Shown here: piece by piece, positions 55,977 to 64,000 of the stretch | How positions within the stretch are numbered: position 1 is the stretch's first letter | Layout: each line of letters starts with the position of its first letter | Source of the DNA: Microbulbifer rhizosphaerae | GTDB taxonomy: Bacteria > Pseudomonadota > Gammaproteobacteria > Pseudomonadales > Cellvibrionaceae | NCBI RefSeq assembly: GCF_014191725.1 | Contig: NZ_JACHWZ010000006.1 | Location: 204,104-268,103, forward strand | Reading direction: 5' to 3' | Length of the DNA: 64,000 bases | Notes under the pieces: model-generated | What the model saw: the letters and a program-made list of their open reading frames with translations, nothing else | Database searches by the model: none | Told to the model about the DNA's origin: nothing | Position numbers and translations under genes: made by a program

Positions 55977-57761
55977 TCAGAACGCCTGGCCGAGACTGAC
56001 GTAGACCTGGAGCCCATCGTCGAGGCCTTCGCGGCGGTCGAGTGGAACGGCGAGATCCAGGCGCAGGGGCGCGAAGGAGGTGAAATAGCGCACCCCTACG
56101 CCGGCGCCCCAGAAGAGATCGGAAAAATCCGGACTGGGGTCCGCATAGGCGTTGCCACCGTCGACAAACAGCACCCCGCCCCAGGTGTCGCTGAAGCGGA
56201 AGCGGCCCTCCAGGGAAATCTCGCTGAGGCCGCGACCGCCGATGGGATCGGAGAGGGTCGGTTCGCCGCCCGGTTCTTCCGGCGGTATCAGCAGGCGCGG
56301 GCCCAGGGCCTGGTAGCCGTAGCCGCGCACCGAGCCGCCGCCACCGGCGTAGAAGCGCTCGTCCGCGGGTATCTCCAGGTTGTCGATACCGGAAATGATC
56401 CCCGCCCTGGCACGCACCGCCAGCGTGGGTTCATAGCGCACCTGTTCCGCGGTCTTGTAGCCGGTGACCACCAGGATACTTTTCACGAAGTGGGTGTCGT
56501 CGTTGTTCAGGTCCACATAGGGTTTGACTTCCAGCGCCGCGGTGGCGCCGTGGCGCGCGTCCAGCAGGTTGTCGGTGGTGTCCCATTTCAAGCCCAGGGG
56601 AAAGGACAGCAGGCGGTAGTTCTCGGTGGTGCCCTCCTCTTCGTCCACCCGGCTGAATTTGAGCTCGGCGCCCACGCCGGCGGTGCGGTGCTTGCTCAAT
56701 TTGCGGCTGACCGCGGCTCCCACGGTAAGGGATTCGGCGCTGTAGGAATCGCGCTCCTCGTTGGAGAATTCCGTCTTGGCGGAAAAGTTTTGGTCGTCGC
56801 GCAGGAAGCGGGGCACCAGCAGCTGGCCTTTCAGGGTCTGCTGCACCGGGTTGATTTTGCTCGCGATCTCGATTTTTTCCCCACGGTGCAGCACATTGCG
56901 GTGCTCCCAGCCGGCGGAGACGCCGGCGCCCTCGCTGGAGGTGTAACCCACCCCCAGTTTCACCGTGCGGTGACTGCGCTCCTTCAGCACGAAGGTGATA
57001 TCCACCCGGCCTCCGTGAGGACTGGACACCTCGCTGTTGACGCCGGCGATCAGGTTGGTGCGCAGCAGGCGCAGGCGCGCGGCATCGATCTTGCTGCGGC
57101 TGAAACAGTCGCCACTGTGGATCTGCAGTTTCTTGCGCAGGAAATCCGGCTCCACCGAGGTGAGCCCTTCGATCCTCACCTCACCCACCACCACCTCCGG
57201 GCTCGGCGCAACAATATATTCCAGGCGGGCGGCGGCCTCGCTGTGGATTACCGTGGCCCGGTAACCGACATCGATATCCAGCAGGCAGGCATTCTCACCC
57301 AGATACTTCTCGATCGTCTCCACACCCTTGAGCACCTTCTTCGCTTCCAGCGGATCGCCCTCGCGCAGGGGCACACCGCCAAAACCGCGGCGCAGGCGTT
57401 CCGGCATATCGATGGAGAGACTCTTGATACGGTATTGGGGGCCGGGGTTGACCTGGTAGAGGATCTTGCCGCCGCTCACCGACTGGCGCACGCGGGCGGA
57501 GTAATAACCCCGGGAGCGCAGCAACTTTTCCAGGGAGCCGCGTTCGTAGCGGGCCACGTCGTGGGGGTCTTCGTAGGCCTTGAGCTGGCTGCTGCCCTTG
57601 CGCAGTTTTTTCAGCTCCTCGCGCAGCCATTCCCTCAGGGCTTCGTTGCCCTGGATGCGCACTTCAAATCCGGGCAGACGGTCGAAGAACGGAACGGCCA
57701 GCGCCGGCTGCAGCGGTATCACCAATAACCCCGCCAACAGAATACCAATTAAAACTCGCAA
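55977..57761 (-). CDS. tamA: TamA, Omp85-family outer membrane assembly protein
   Basis: 594 residues. Sec signal (ending ALA) at residues 1-22, three POTRA-like domains (about 25-260; FEVRIQGNEALREWL, VVVGEVRIEGL) and a C-terminal 16-strand barrel with the Omp85 loop motif GGGGSVRGYGYQALGP and a terminal VYVSLGQAF ending in Phe. TamA works with TamB in autotransporter and outer-membrane biogenesis. It starts with TTG at 57761 and is directly coupled to tamB (stop and start within 5 bp). Confidence 0.92.
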   Translation of the reverse strand: MRVLIGILLAGLLVIPLQPALAVPFFDRLPGFEVRIQGNEALREWLREELKKLRKGSSQLKAYEDPHDVARYERGSLEKLLRSRGYYSARVRQSVSGGKILYQVNPGPQYRIKSLSIDMPERLRRGFGGVPLREGDPLEAKKVLKGVETIEKYLGENACLLDIDVGYRATVIHSEAAARLEYIVAPSPEVVVGEVRIEGLTSVEPDFLRKKLQIHSGDCFSRSKIDAARLRLLRTNLIAGVNSEVSSPHGGRVDITFVLKERSHRTVKLGVGYTSSEGAGVSAGWEHRNVLHRGEKIEIASKINPVQQTLKGQLLVPRFLRDDQNFSAKTEFSNEERDSYSAESLTVGAAVSRKLSKHRTAGVGAELKFSRVDEEEGTTENYRLLSFPLGLKWDTTDNLLDARHGATAALEVKPYVDLNNDDTHFVKSILVVTGYKTAEQVRYEPTLAVRARAGIISGIDNLEIPADERFYAGGGGSVRGYGYQALGPRLLIPPEEPGGEPTLSDPIGGRGLSEISLEGRFRFSDTWGGVLFVDGGNAYADPSPDFSDLFWGAGVGVRYFTSFAPLRLDLAVPLDRREGLDDGLQVYVSLGQAF

Positions 57762-57813
57762 TGGATTCGCCTGTTGTTCCGATACTTCCGCCGGTGAGTC
57801 GCCGGTTCTTCTG

Positions 57814-58194
57814 TTACGGCCGGGGGACAGCCTGCTCCATCAGCGGGTTGCAGTTGCGGATAATGACGCGTCCTTCGAGCAGGTTGCCCTTGGAGTATTC
57901 GGAAAAGATGCACTCGTTGGTCTTGGGATCGAAATTCTCGATCCACAGATTGTCGTCCTTCCAAGTAGAGCCGAGATGGCGCTGTCCATTCGGCACCTTG
58001 ATATGCATAACGCCGCCAAAGCGCTTCACGAATACCTGCTGGTAGTGGAAGTAGTAAGCGAGCCAGCCGGCCAGGAAAATAACACCGGCGACAATGGCGC
58101 CTTTGCCCAGGTGGCCCAGGCGGCTACCGGCGAAGAGGGCGAGAACGACGAGGGCGATCACCGCCGCCCAGTAGAGATAGGTAACCATAGGCAT
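57814..58194 (-). CDS. small membrane protein of unknown function
   Basis: 126 residues with two N-terminal membrane helices (about 5-22, YLYWAAVIALVVLALFAG, and 30-49, GAIVAGVIFLAGWLAYYF) and a soluble C-terminal part with conserved-looking WKDDNLWIENFDPKTNECIFSEYSKGN and a second Cys in VIIRNCNP. I do not recognise a family. It precedes tamAB on the same strand by 52 bp and may be co-transcribed. An ATG two codons in (58188) is an alternative start. Confidence 0.72.
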   Translation of the reverse strand: MPMVTYLYWAAVIALVVLALFAGSRLGHLGKGAIVAGVIFLAGWLAYYFHYQQVFVKRFGGVMHIKVPNGQRHLGSTWKDDNLWIENFDPKTNECIFSEYSKGNLLEGRVIIRNCNPLMEQAVPRP

Positions 58195-58337
58195 TCGTCC
58201 GTGAGGATTTCGGGATTGATATTGCGCGTTAGGGTAGCGTATTTGGGTGGTTGGTGGCGAGTGGTTGGTGGTCGCCCCTACACCTTCGATCAGGCGCCAG
58301 CCCCGATGCGAATGGCGCTAAGTTAAGGCTTTGGGGC

Positions 58338-58430
58338 GGACCTGCTACCGGGGGCCGGCCGGGAAAAGCGCCTGCGGCTGGTAAACAGACCGATGAGGCT
58401 TTTTCCCGGACGGCCACCGGCAGCAGGGCC
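58338..58430. repeat. palindrome of the GCCTGCTACCGG family
   Basis: Left arm GGACCTGCTACCGGGGGCC and right arm GGCCACCGGCAGCAGGGCC pair imperfectly; inner segments GGGAAAAGC and CTTTTTCCCGG also pair. The loop shares GAAAAGCGCCTGCGGCT with the element at 40686-40760. It lies upstream of the small membrane protein and downstream of aacS; no gene is seen in 58195-58464. Confidence 0.65.
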
Positions 58431-58464
58431 GCCACAGGATTGGCTGGAGGGAGAAGTCTGGGCG

Positions 58465-60438
<1,974 letters not shown>

Positions 60439-60586
60439 CTCGGCTGACCTTGTCCGTTCATTATTCTCAAGGGTCGCACATTATTGGCGACTGTATTGTC
60501 GGGGCAATCATGCCTTGGCCTGACTGTTAAAAACAGTTTAAACTTTTTAACATTCATTAACTTTTATTTAATAGCTTAATCCTCCC

Positions 60587-60662
60587 TTGTAGGAGCGGCC
60601 GTTGGCCGCGATCAAACTCGCTTCGCAGCACCATCGATCGCGGCCAACGGCCGCTCCTACAA
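60587..60662. repeat. palindrome with 27-bp TTGTAGGAGCGGCC arms
   Basis: Arms 60587-60613 and 60636-60662 are exact reverse complements (27 bp). The loop contains CGCTTCGCAGC, as in the 22835-22909 copy. It lies 30 bp upstream of the LysR start, so the repeat is part of the leader of that gene. Confidence 0.85.
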
Positions 60663-60691
60663 AGGGGCAGGGTACCGAAAAGGAGGTTTGC

Positions 60692-61618
60692 CTGAGCGCC
60701 ACCGTCAAACAACTGCGCGCTTTCGTCACCGCCGCCAGGACCCGCAGCCTGGCCGAGGCCAGCGCCCAGTTGCATATCTCCCAGCCGGCACTGTCGGTGG
60801 CGATCCGCAATCTGGAGTCCGCCGCAGGCGGGCCGCTGTTCAACCGCGACAGCCGCCAGCTGGCACTGACGCCGGAGGGGCGGGAATTCCTCGATCGCGC
60901 CGAACAGCTGCTGCGTACCTGGGACCAGTCGCTAGATGCCATCCAGCAGCGATTCCGGTTGCAGCGCGGGCAGCTGTCGCTGGCGGTGATCCCCGCCTTT
61001 GCCTTCAACCGACTACCCGACCTGCTGGCGCGGTTTCACAACCTGCACCCGGAAATCAACATCCTGCTCGAGGATATCGTGATGGAGCGGGTGCTGCAGG
61101 CGGTGTTGGAAGGGCGTGTGGAACTGGGCATCAGCTTCAGACCGGACGACCTGGCGGGGCTGGAATTTGTGCCCTGCGGTGAGGATCGTTTTGTCGCTGT
61201 GCTGCCACCGGGCCACCCGCTGGCACAGCGGAAGTCCCTGCGCTGGGCGGACCTGGCGGCGGAACCCTTTATCGCCATGAACCGCGGCTCCGCGATACGC
61301 CGCTGGACTGATCAGGCTTTTGCCAGTAGCGGAAAAGCGGTGCGCCTGCTGTGCGAGGCCAACCAGCTCAGCACTATCGGCCAATTGGTCAGTGTGGGCC
61401 TGGGCGTAAGTGCAGTACCCAGTCTGTGCGAAAGCCAGATGCGCGATTGTGGGTTGAAATGCCTGCCGCTGTCGGGGCCGGTGGTGGCGCAGCCGGTCGG
61501 TGTACTACTGCGCGGCCGGGGAGACATCTCGGCGCCGGCACAGGCCTTTCTCGAGTTGGTCACAGGCAAGCCGAAGGAGCAACCGCCCTCATCCGCTCAG
61601 CCGGGCGAACGCAAATAG
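60692..61618 (+). CDS. LysR-family regulator with apparent CTG start
   Basis: 308 residues. The N-terminal helix-turn-helix (SLAEASAQLHISQPALSVAIRNLE) and the periplasmic-binding-like effector domain (LSLAVIPAFAFNRLPDLL, GLEFVPCGEDRFVAVLPPGHPLA) are typical of LysR. No ATG, GTG or TTG exists in frame between the repeat and the HTH; AAGGAGG lies five bases before a CTG at 60692, giving LSATVKQLRAF, which fits the family N-terminus. The only other start is a TTG inside the palindrome at 60602. It is divergent from aacS, so acetoacetate use is its likely target. Its end overlaps the converging HAAS gene by 22 bp. Confidence 0.85.
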   Translation: MSATVKQLRAFVTAARTRSLAEASAQLHISQPALSVAIRNLESAAGGPLFNRDSRQLALTPEGREFLDRAEQLLRTWDQSLDAIQQRFRLQRGQLSLAVIPAFAFNRLPDLLARFHNLHPEINILLEDIVMERVLQAVLEGRVELGISFRPDDLAGLEFVPCGEDRFVAVLPPGHPLAQRKSLRWADLAAEPFIAMNRGSAIRRWTDQAFASSGKAVRLLCEANQLSTIGQLVSVGLGVSAVPSLCESQMRDCGLKCLPLSGPVVAQPVGVLLRGRGDISAPAQAFLELVTGKPKEQPPSSAQPGERK

Positions 61619-62532
61619 AGACGAACATTCTTGAGCAGATCCCAGGCGGTTATCACCAGCGCTATGCCGGTGATGATCCGCCAGTTCTTCAATGGCATTT
61701 CCCACTGGTCGGCAGCCGTATCGCCCCACTGAAAAGTGAATACCTGCTCCAGGTTGAACAGCAGCGCGAGCAGCAGCAGCCAGCCGGCATTGAGGAAAGC
61801 GTCGGCGACCAGCTTCCCCCGGGTCCAGAAGGGGGAGAACAACTTGCCCAGGGCCATCAGAATGCTGAGCCCCGCAGCAATATTCAACCAGGGCAGCAGC
61901 GTCTGCACTCCGGCGCTAAAGACAAACCTTGCACCGCCCTGCAGCGAGGTAAAGACATCGTTCAGCCACGCCATAAAGAGCAGTATCGCGACCAGCTCGG
62001 CCGCGCTTTCGAACTGGCTGATGCGATGGTCCGGGTCGGCGATCCGCGGCAGTTTGCGCGGATCCCATTTGCCGAAGAAATCGCTGTAGCTGATGCTTTC
62101 GCCGGCCAGGTAAAAGCCGAGGGTCACCCAGGCAAAGCTGTACAACCCGGCGTCGAAAGTGCCGGTCAGCCAATGCACGGCGGCGCGGGTAAAGTCCGGC
62201 TCCGGCTGGCTGAACAAGCCGAGCGCGGTGACTACACCGTTGGTGATGATCACCACCAGGAACACCCATTTCAGCACCTGGATGTACAGAGGGAAAAGAG
62301 CCTCGCTGACCAGGGTCCTGTGCGGCCGGTAGGCCGCTGCCACCTCCATCGGGTGCCCCCTCCGTTTCAACTGGCTCAGCACCTCCGCTTCCGTCGGTGC
62401 GCGCCCCAGGCTGTCGGCCATGTCGTCGCACTGGTCCCGCAGGTCCGAGTAAAGTTCACTGCCGACGTCTTCCCGCATCCCGCCCGGCAGATAGGTTTTC
62501 ACGTTATCGACATAGCGTTGCAGCCAATCCAT
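61597..62532 (-). CDS. HAAS-domain membrane protein (DUF1700-like)
   Basis: 311 residues. The N-terminal 75 residues are a helical HAAS-type domain (YVDNVKTYLPGGMREDVGSELYSDLRDQCDD; EVLSQLKRRGHPMEVAAAY), followed by about six membrane helices. HAAS proteins are nearly always encoded next to PadR regulators, whose signal they are thought to relay. The ATG at 62532 overlaps the PadR stop (TGATG). Function in this organism is unknown. Confidence 0.8.
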   Translation of the reverse strand: MDWLQRYVDNVKTYLPGGMREDVGSELYSDLRDQCDDMADSLGRAPTEAEVLSQLKRRGHPMEVAAAYRPHRTLVSEALFPLYIQVLKWVFLVVIITNGVVTALGLFSQPEPDFTRAAVHWLTGTFDAGLYSFAWVTLGFYLAGESISYSDFFGKWDPRKLPRIADPDHRISQFESAAELVAILLFMAWLNDVFTSLQGGARFVFSAGVQTLLPWLNIAAGLSILMALGKLFSPFWTRGKLVADAFLNAGWLLLLALLFNLEQVFTFQWGDTAADQWEMPLKNWRIITGIALVITAWDLLKNVRLYLRSPG

Positions 62533-62882
62533 CACGTTTTCTCCCCGAGTTGTTCAATGGCGCCGTTGAGCTTCCGCCACTCCGCCGCCATCTGTTGCAG
62601 GGCGGTTTCGCCGTCTTCACTGATTCGGTAGAAGCGCCTTTTGCGGCCGTCCTGGAGCTTCCACTCGCTGGTCAGTAGCCCCTGGTCCTCCAACCGCCTG
62701 AGCAGCGGATAGAGAGTTCCCTCGTCCATTTCCAGGCCAATGGCGGCCAAGCGTTTGCGCAGGGAATAGCCGTAATGGGAACTGCCCAGCGCCCGCAGCA
62801 CGGCCAGGATCACCACCCCGCGGCGCATTTCCATAATCAGTTTGTTCAGCCGGTCCGGCGCAAGCGTCACCTCGCCCTCCAT
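62532..62882 (-). CDS. PadR-family transcriptional regulator
   Basis: 116 residues from the ATG at 62882 (MEGEVTLAPDRLNK); in-frame starts at 62912 and 62915 exist but would place the operator dyads inside the gene. The winged HTH is clear: MRRGVVILAVLRALG, SHYGYSLRKRLA, MDEGTLYPLLRRLEDQGLLTSEW, and the wing RKRRFYRISEDG. PadR proteins repress small stress or membrane operons including their own. No Shine-Dalgarno precedes the ATG, and the two dyads abut it, so the transcript may be nearly leaderless. Confidence 0.85.
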   Translation of the reverse strand: MEGEVTLAPDRLNKLIMEMRRGVVILAVLRALGSSHYGYSLRKRLAAIGLEMDEGTLYPLLRRLEDQGLLTSEWKLQDGRKRRFYRISEDGETALQQMAAEWRKLNGAIEQLGEKT

Positions 62883-62920
62883 ACTGTGTATCACACAGTA
62901 CTTACTGTGCATCACACAGT
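62883..62920. promoter_or_regulatory. double dyad operator of the padR operon
   Basis: Two copies of ACTGTG(T/C)-ATC-ACACAGT lie at 62883-62899 and 62904-62920, centred 21 bp apart (two helical turns) and directly upstream of the padR start codon. Dyads of this kind with two-turn spacing are what a dimeric autorepressor would bind. Confidence 0.7.
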
Positions 62921-63071
62921 AATCGAGTGCAAGAGCAATTTTGCACCGCGGAGGAAGAATCGGGGATTGGGTTAGGATTGGGTTATTGGGAGACTATGCA
63001 GAAGCAGAGGGGCGAACGCAAAGTTCGCCCCTGGACGGGTGGCGAATACCGCATGCTGAATACCAAAAGTA

Positions 63072-63548
63072 TTATTGCGTCATCGCCCGCAGCATCCAGG
63101 CAGTTTTCTCATGCACCCGCATACGGTCGGAGACCAGCGCGATGGTGGATTCATCGTCGCCCGCCTGGGCGGCCTTGAGAGCATCCCGGCAGGTTCTGAC
63201 TACCTGCTCGTGGTTCTGGGTGAGGATCTCCAGCATCTCCTCCGCCGGTGGTACCTGCTCCACCTCCTTGATCGAACCCAGTTCGGAAAAGGCGCGGTAG
63301 GTACCCGGCGCCATTACGCCCAGGGTGCGTATCCGCTCGGCGATATCGTCCACCGCCGTGGCCAATTCCGTGTACTGTTCCTCGAACATCAGGTGAAGCT
63401 GGCGGAACATGGGGCCGGTGACATTCCAGTGGAAATTGTGGGTCTGCAGGTAGAGGGTGTAGGTGTCCGCCAACAGCCGCTTCAGCCCCTGGGCGATTTT
63501 TTCCCTGTCCTGTGCGCCGATGCCGATATCGATATCGATATTGCTCAT
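63072..63548 (-). CDS. dps: Dps-family ferritin-like protein
   Basis: 158 residues. The ferroxidase residues lie in [24 protein letters not shown] (His, Asp/Glu) and [12 protein letters not shown], as in Dps proteins that form dodecamers, oxidise and store iron and protect DNA from peroxide. I start at the ATG at 63548 (GGAG upstream; TTG two codons earlier is possible). The N-terminus [10 protein letters not shown] is short and acidic, without the Lys-rich tail used for DNA binding in E. coli. Single gene; no neighbouring oxidative-stress regulator. Confidence 0.9.
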   Translation of the reverse strand: MSNIDIDIGIGAQDREKIAQGLKRLLADTYTLYLQTHNFHWNVTGPMFRQLHLMFEEQYTELATAVDDIAERIRTLGVMAPGTYRAFSELGSIKEVEQVPPAEEMLEILTQNHEQVVRTCRDALKAAQAGDDESTIALVSDRMRVHEKTAWMLRAMTQ

Positions 63549-63652
63549 GCTCAAACTCTCCGTTTTCGAGGGACAAAATTCATTGGGACCATGGTAATTG
63601 GCCGGAAACCTCCTGGAAACTTAATAAATTAAAATTCATTAATAGCTATTAG

Positions 63653-63916
63653 CTATGGATTGCCTTGCGCCAGATAACCCGCATCCACACCGAACCAGAA
63701 GCTGCCATCCGCCTTATTGAACATCATATGGCGCACGTTGCCGCCGCTGGGTACCTCAGTGGCGCTAATAAACTTTTCCGTCGCGGTATCGAAACCGAGA
63801 ATGTGGTTGGGAATCACCCCGGTATCGGCGATCCACAGCCGGCCCTTGTCGTCCAGTGCGGTGCCGTAAGGGCGCGGCGCGTCTCCGGGAAGGCGCCACT
63901 CGGTAAACCCAATCAT
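63653..63916 (-). pseudogene. C-terminal fragment of a Vgb/SMP-30-like beta-propeller
   Basis: 87 codons that read like the last blades of a virginiamycin B lyase-type or SMP-30-like propeller: EWRLPGDAPRPYGTALDDKGRLWIADTG, ILGFDTATEKF and VRHMMFNKADGSFWFGVD. Full-length relatives are about 300 residues, and the frame has a stop 24 bp upstream of its ATG, so the N-terminal two thirds are missing here. It is either a decayed gene or a small derived protein. Confidence 0.5.
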
Positions 63917-63940
63917 TGCATAAATTTCATTGCCTTGTGA

Positions 63941-64000
63941 TCAGGCCACATGCTTCAGCCGGTTCATATAATGCAACAACTCGGATTTGACCGTGGGGTT
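63941..64000 (-). CDS. 3' end of an unidentified gene, cut by window edge
   Basis: The minus-strand frame entering at base 64000 encodes 19 residues (ending LHYMNRLKHVA) and stops at 63941. Too short for a family call. It ends 24 bp before the Vgb-like fragment on the same strand, so the two may belong to one unit. Confidence 0.35.
   Translation of the reverse strand, partial: NPTVKSELLHYMNRLKHVA

Overview
The window looks like a chromosome segment of a polysaccharide-degrading marine gammaproteobacterium of the Cellvibrionales type; Microbulbifer or a close relative is my best guess. This rests on the density of secreted plant-polysaccharide hydrolases, a Na+-pumping oxaloacetate decarboxylase, OmpW, TamAB and DjlA proteins of gammaproteobacterial type, and GC-rich coding sequence (judged by eye, not computed). 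No database search was possible, so the genus is inference.

Bases 1-26375 form an arabinan/L-arabinose utilisation locus. Secreted or lipid-anchored GH43 enzymes (1-593, 637-1662, 1870-2919, 5611-7074, 9050-10435) and a GH127 beta-L-arabinofuranosidase (3029-5413) cut arabinan and arabino-oligosaccharides. A GPH-family symporter (23934-25319) and a signal-less GH43 (25422-26375) would import and finish short oligomers. A nine-gene minus-strand operon (21622 down to 10671) encodes L-arabonate dehydratase, an SDR sugar dehydrogenase, a ketoglutarate-semialdehyde-type dehydrogenase, an aldose epimerase, a four-gene YtfQRT-YjfF-type ABC importer and an SMP-30 lactonase. The divergent AraD1/GguC-type protein (21814-22809) fills the remaining step. 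Together they are a complete non-phosphorylating route from L-arabinose to 2-oxoglutarate. A FadR-type GntR regulator (22945-23688) is the likely controller: six promoters in the locus carry a related AT-rich motif on or between their -35/-10 boxes, including a perfect dyad at 21738-21758. A LigB gene (7087-8832) interrupts the locus.

26420-34500 holds three tandem OmpW paralogues with a shared upstream palindrome, bolA, djlA and oadGAB. 34708-40586 holds dusC and then the most unusual module of the window: a full-length NAD+-dependent DNA ligase, a PHP-domain DNA polymerase X and an Fpg/Nei glycosylase on one strand, enough for a self-contained base-excision repair pathway. A second-type FtsH and a tRNA-Arg(ACG) follow. 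Next comes a compositionally distinct patch (43260-46150) with a TonB/TolA-like anchor protein, a PEBP-family protein and an unknown secreted protein, then mtfA.

47203-51844 encodes a periplasmic molybdenum hydroxylase of three parts (Mo subunit with Tat signal, 2Fe-2S subunit, triheme cytochrome c). 51959-57761 is tamAB. The end of the window carries a small membrane protein, acetoacetyl-CoA synthetase with a divergent LysR regulator, a PadR/HAAS pair, a Dps and a fragment of a Vgb-like propeller. Many intergenic spaces hold long, near-perfect palindromic repeats of several families (REP/MITE-like).
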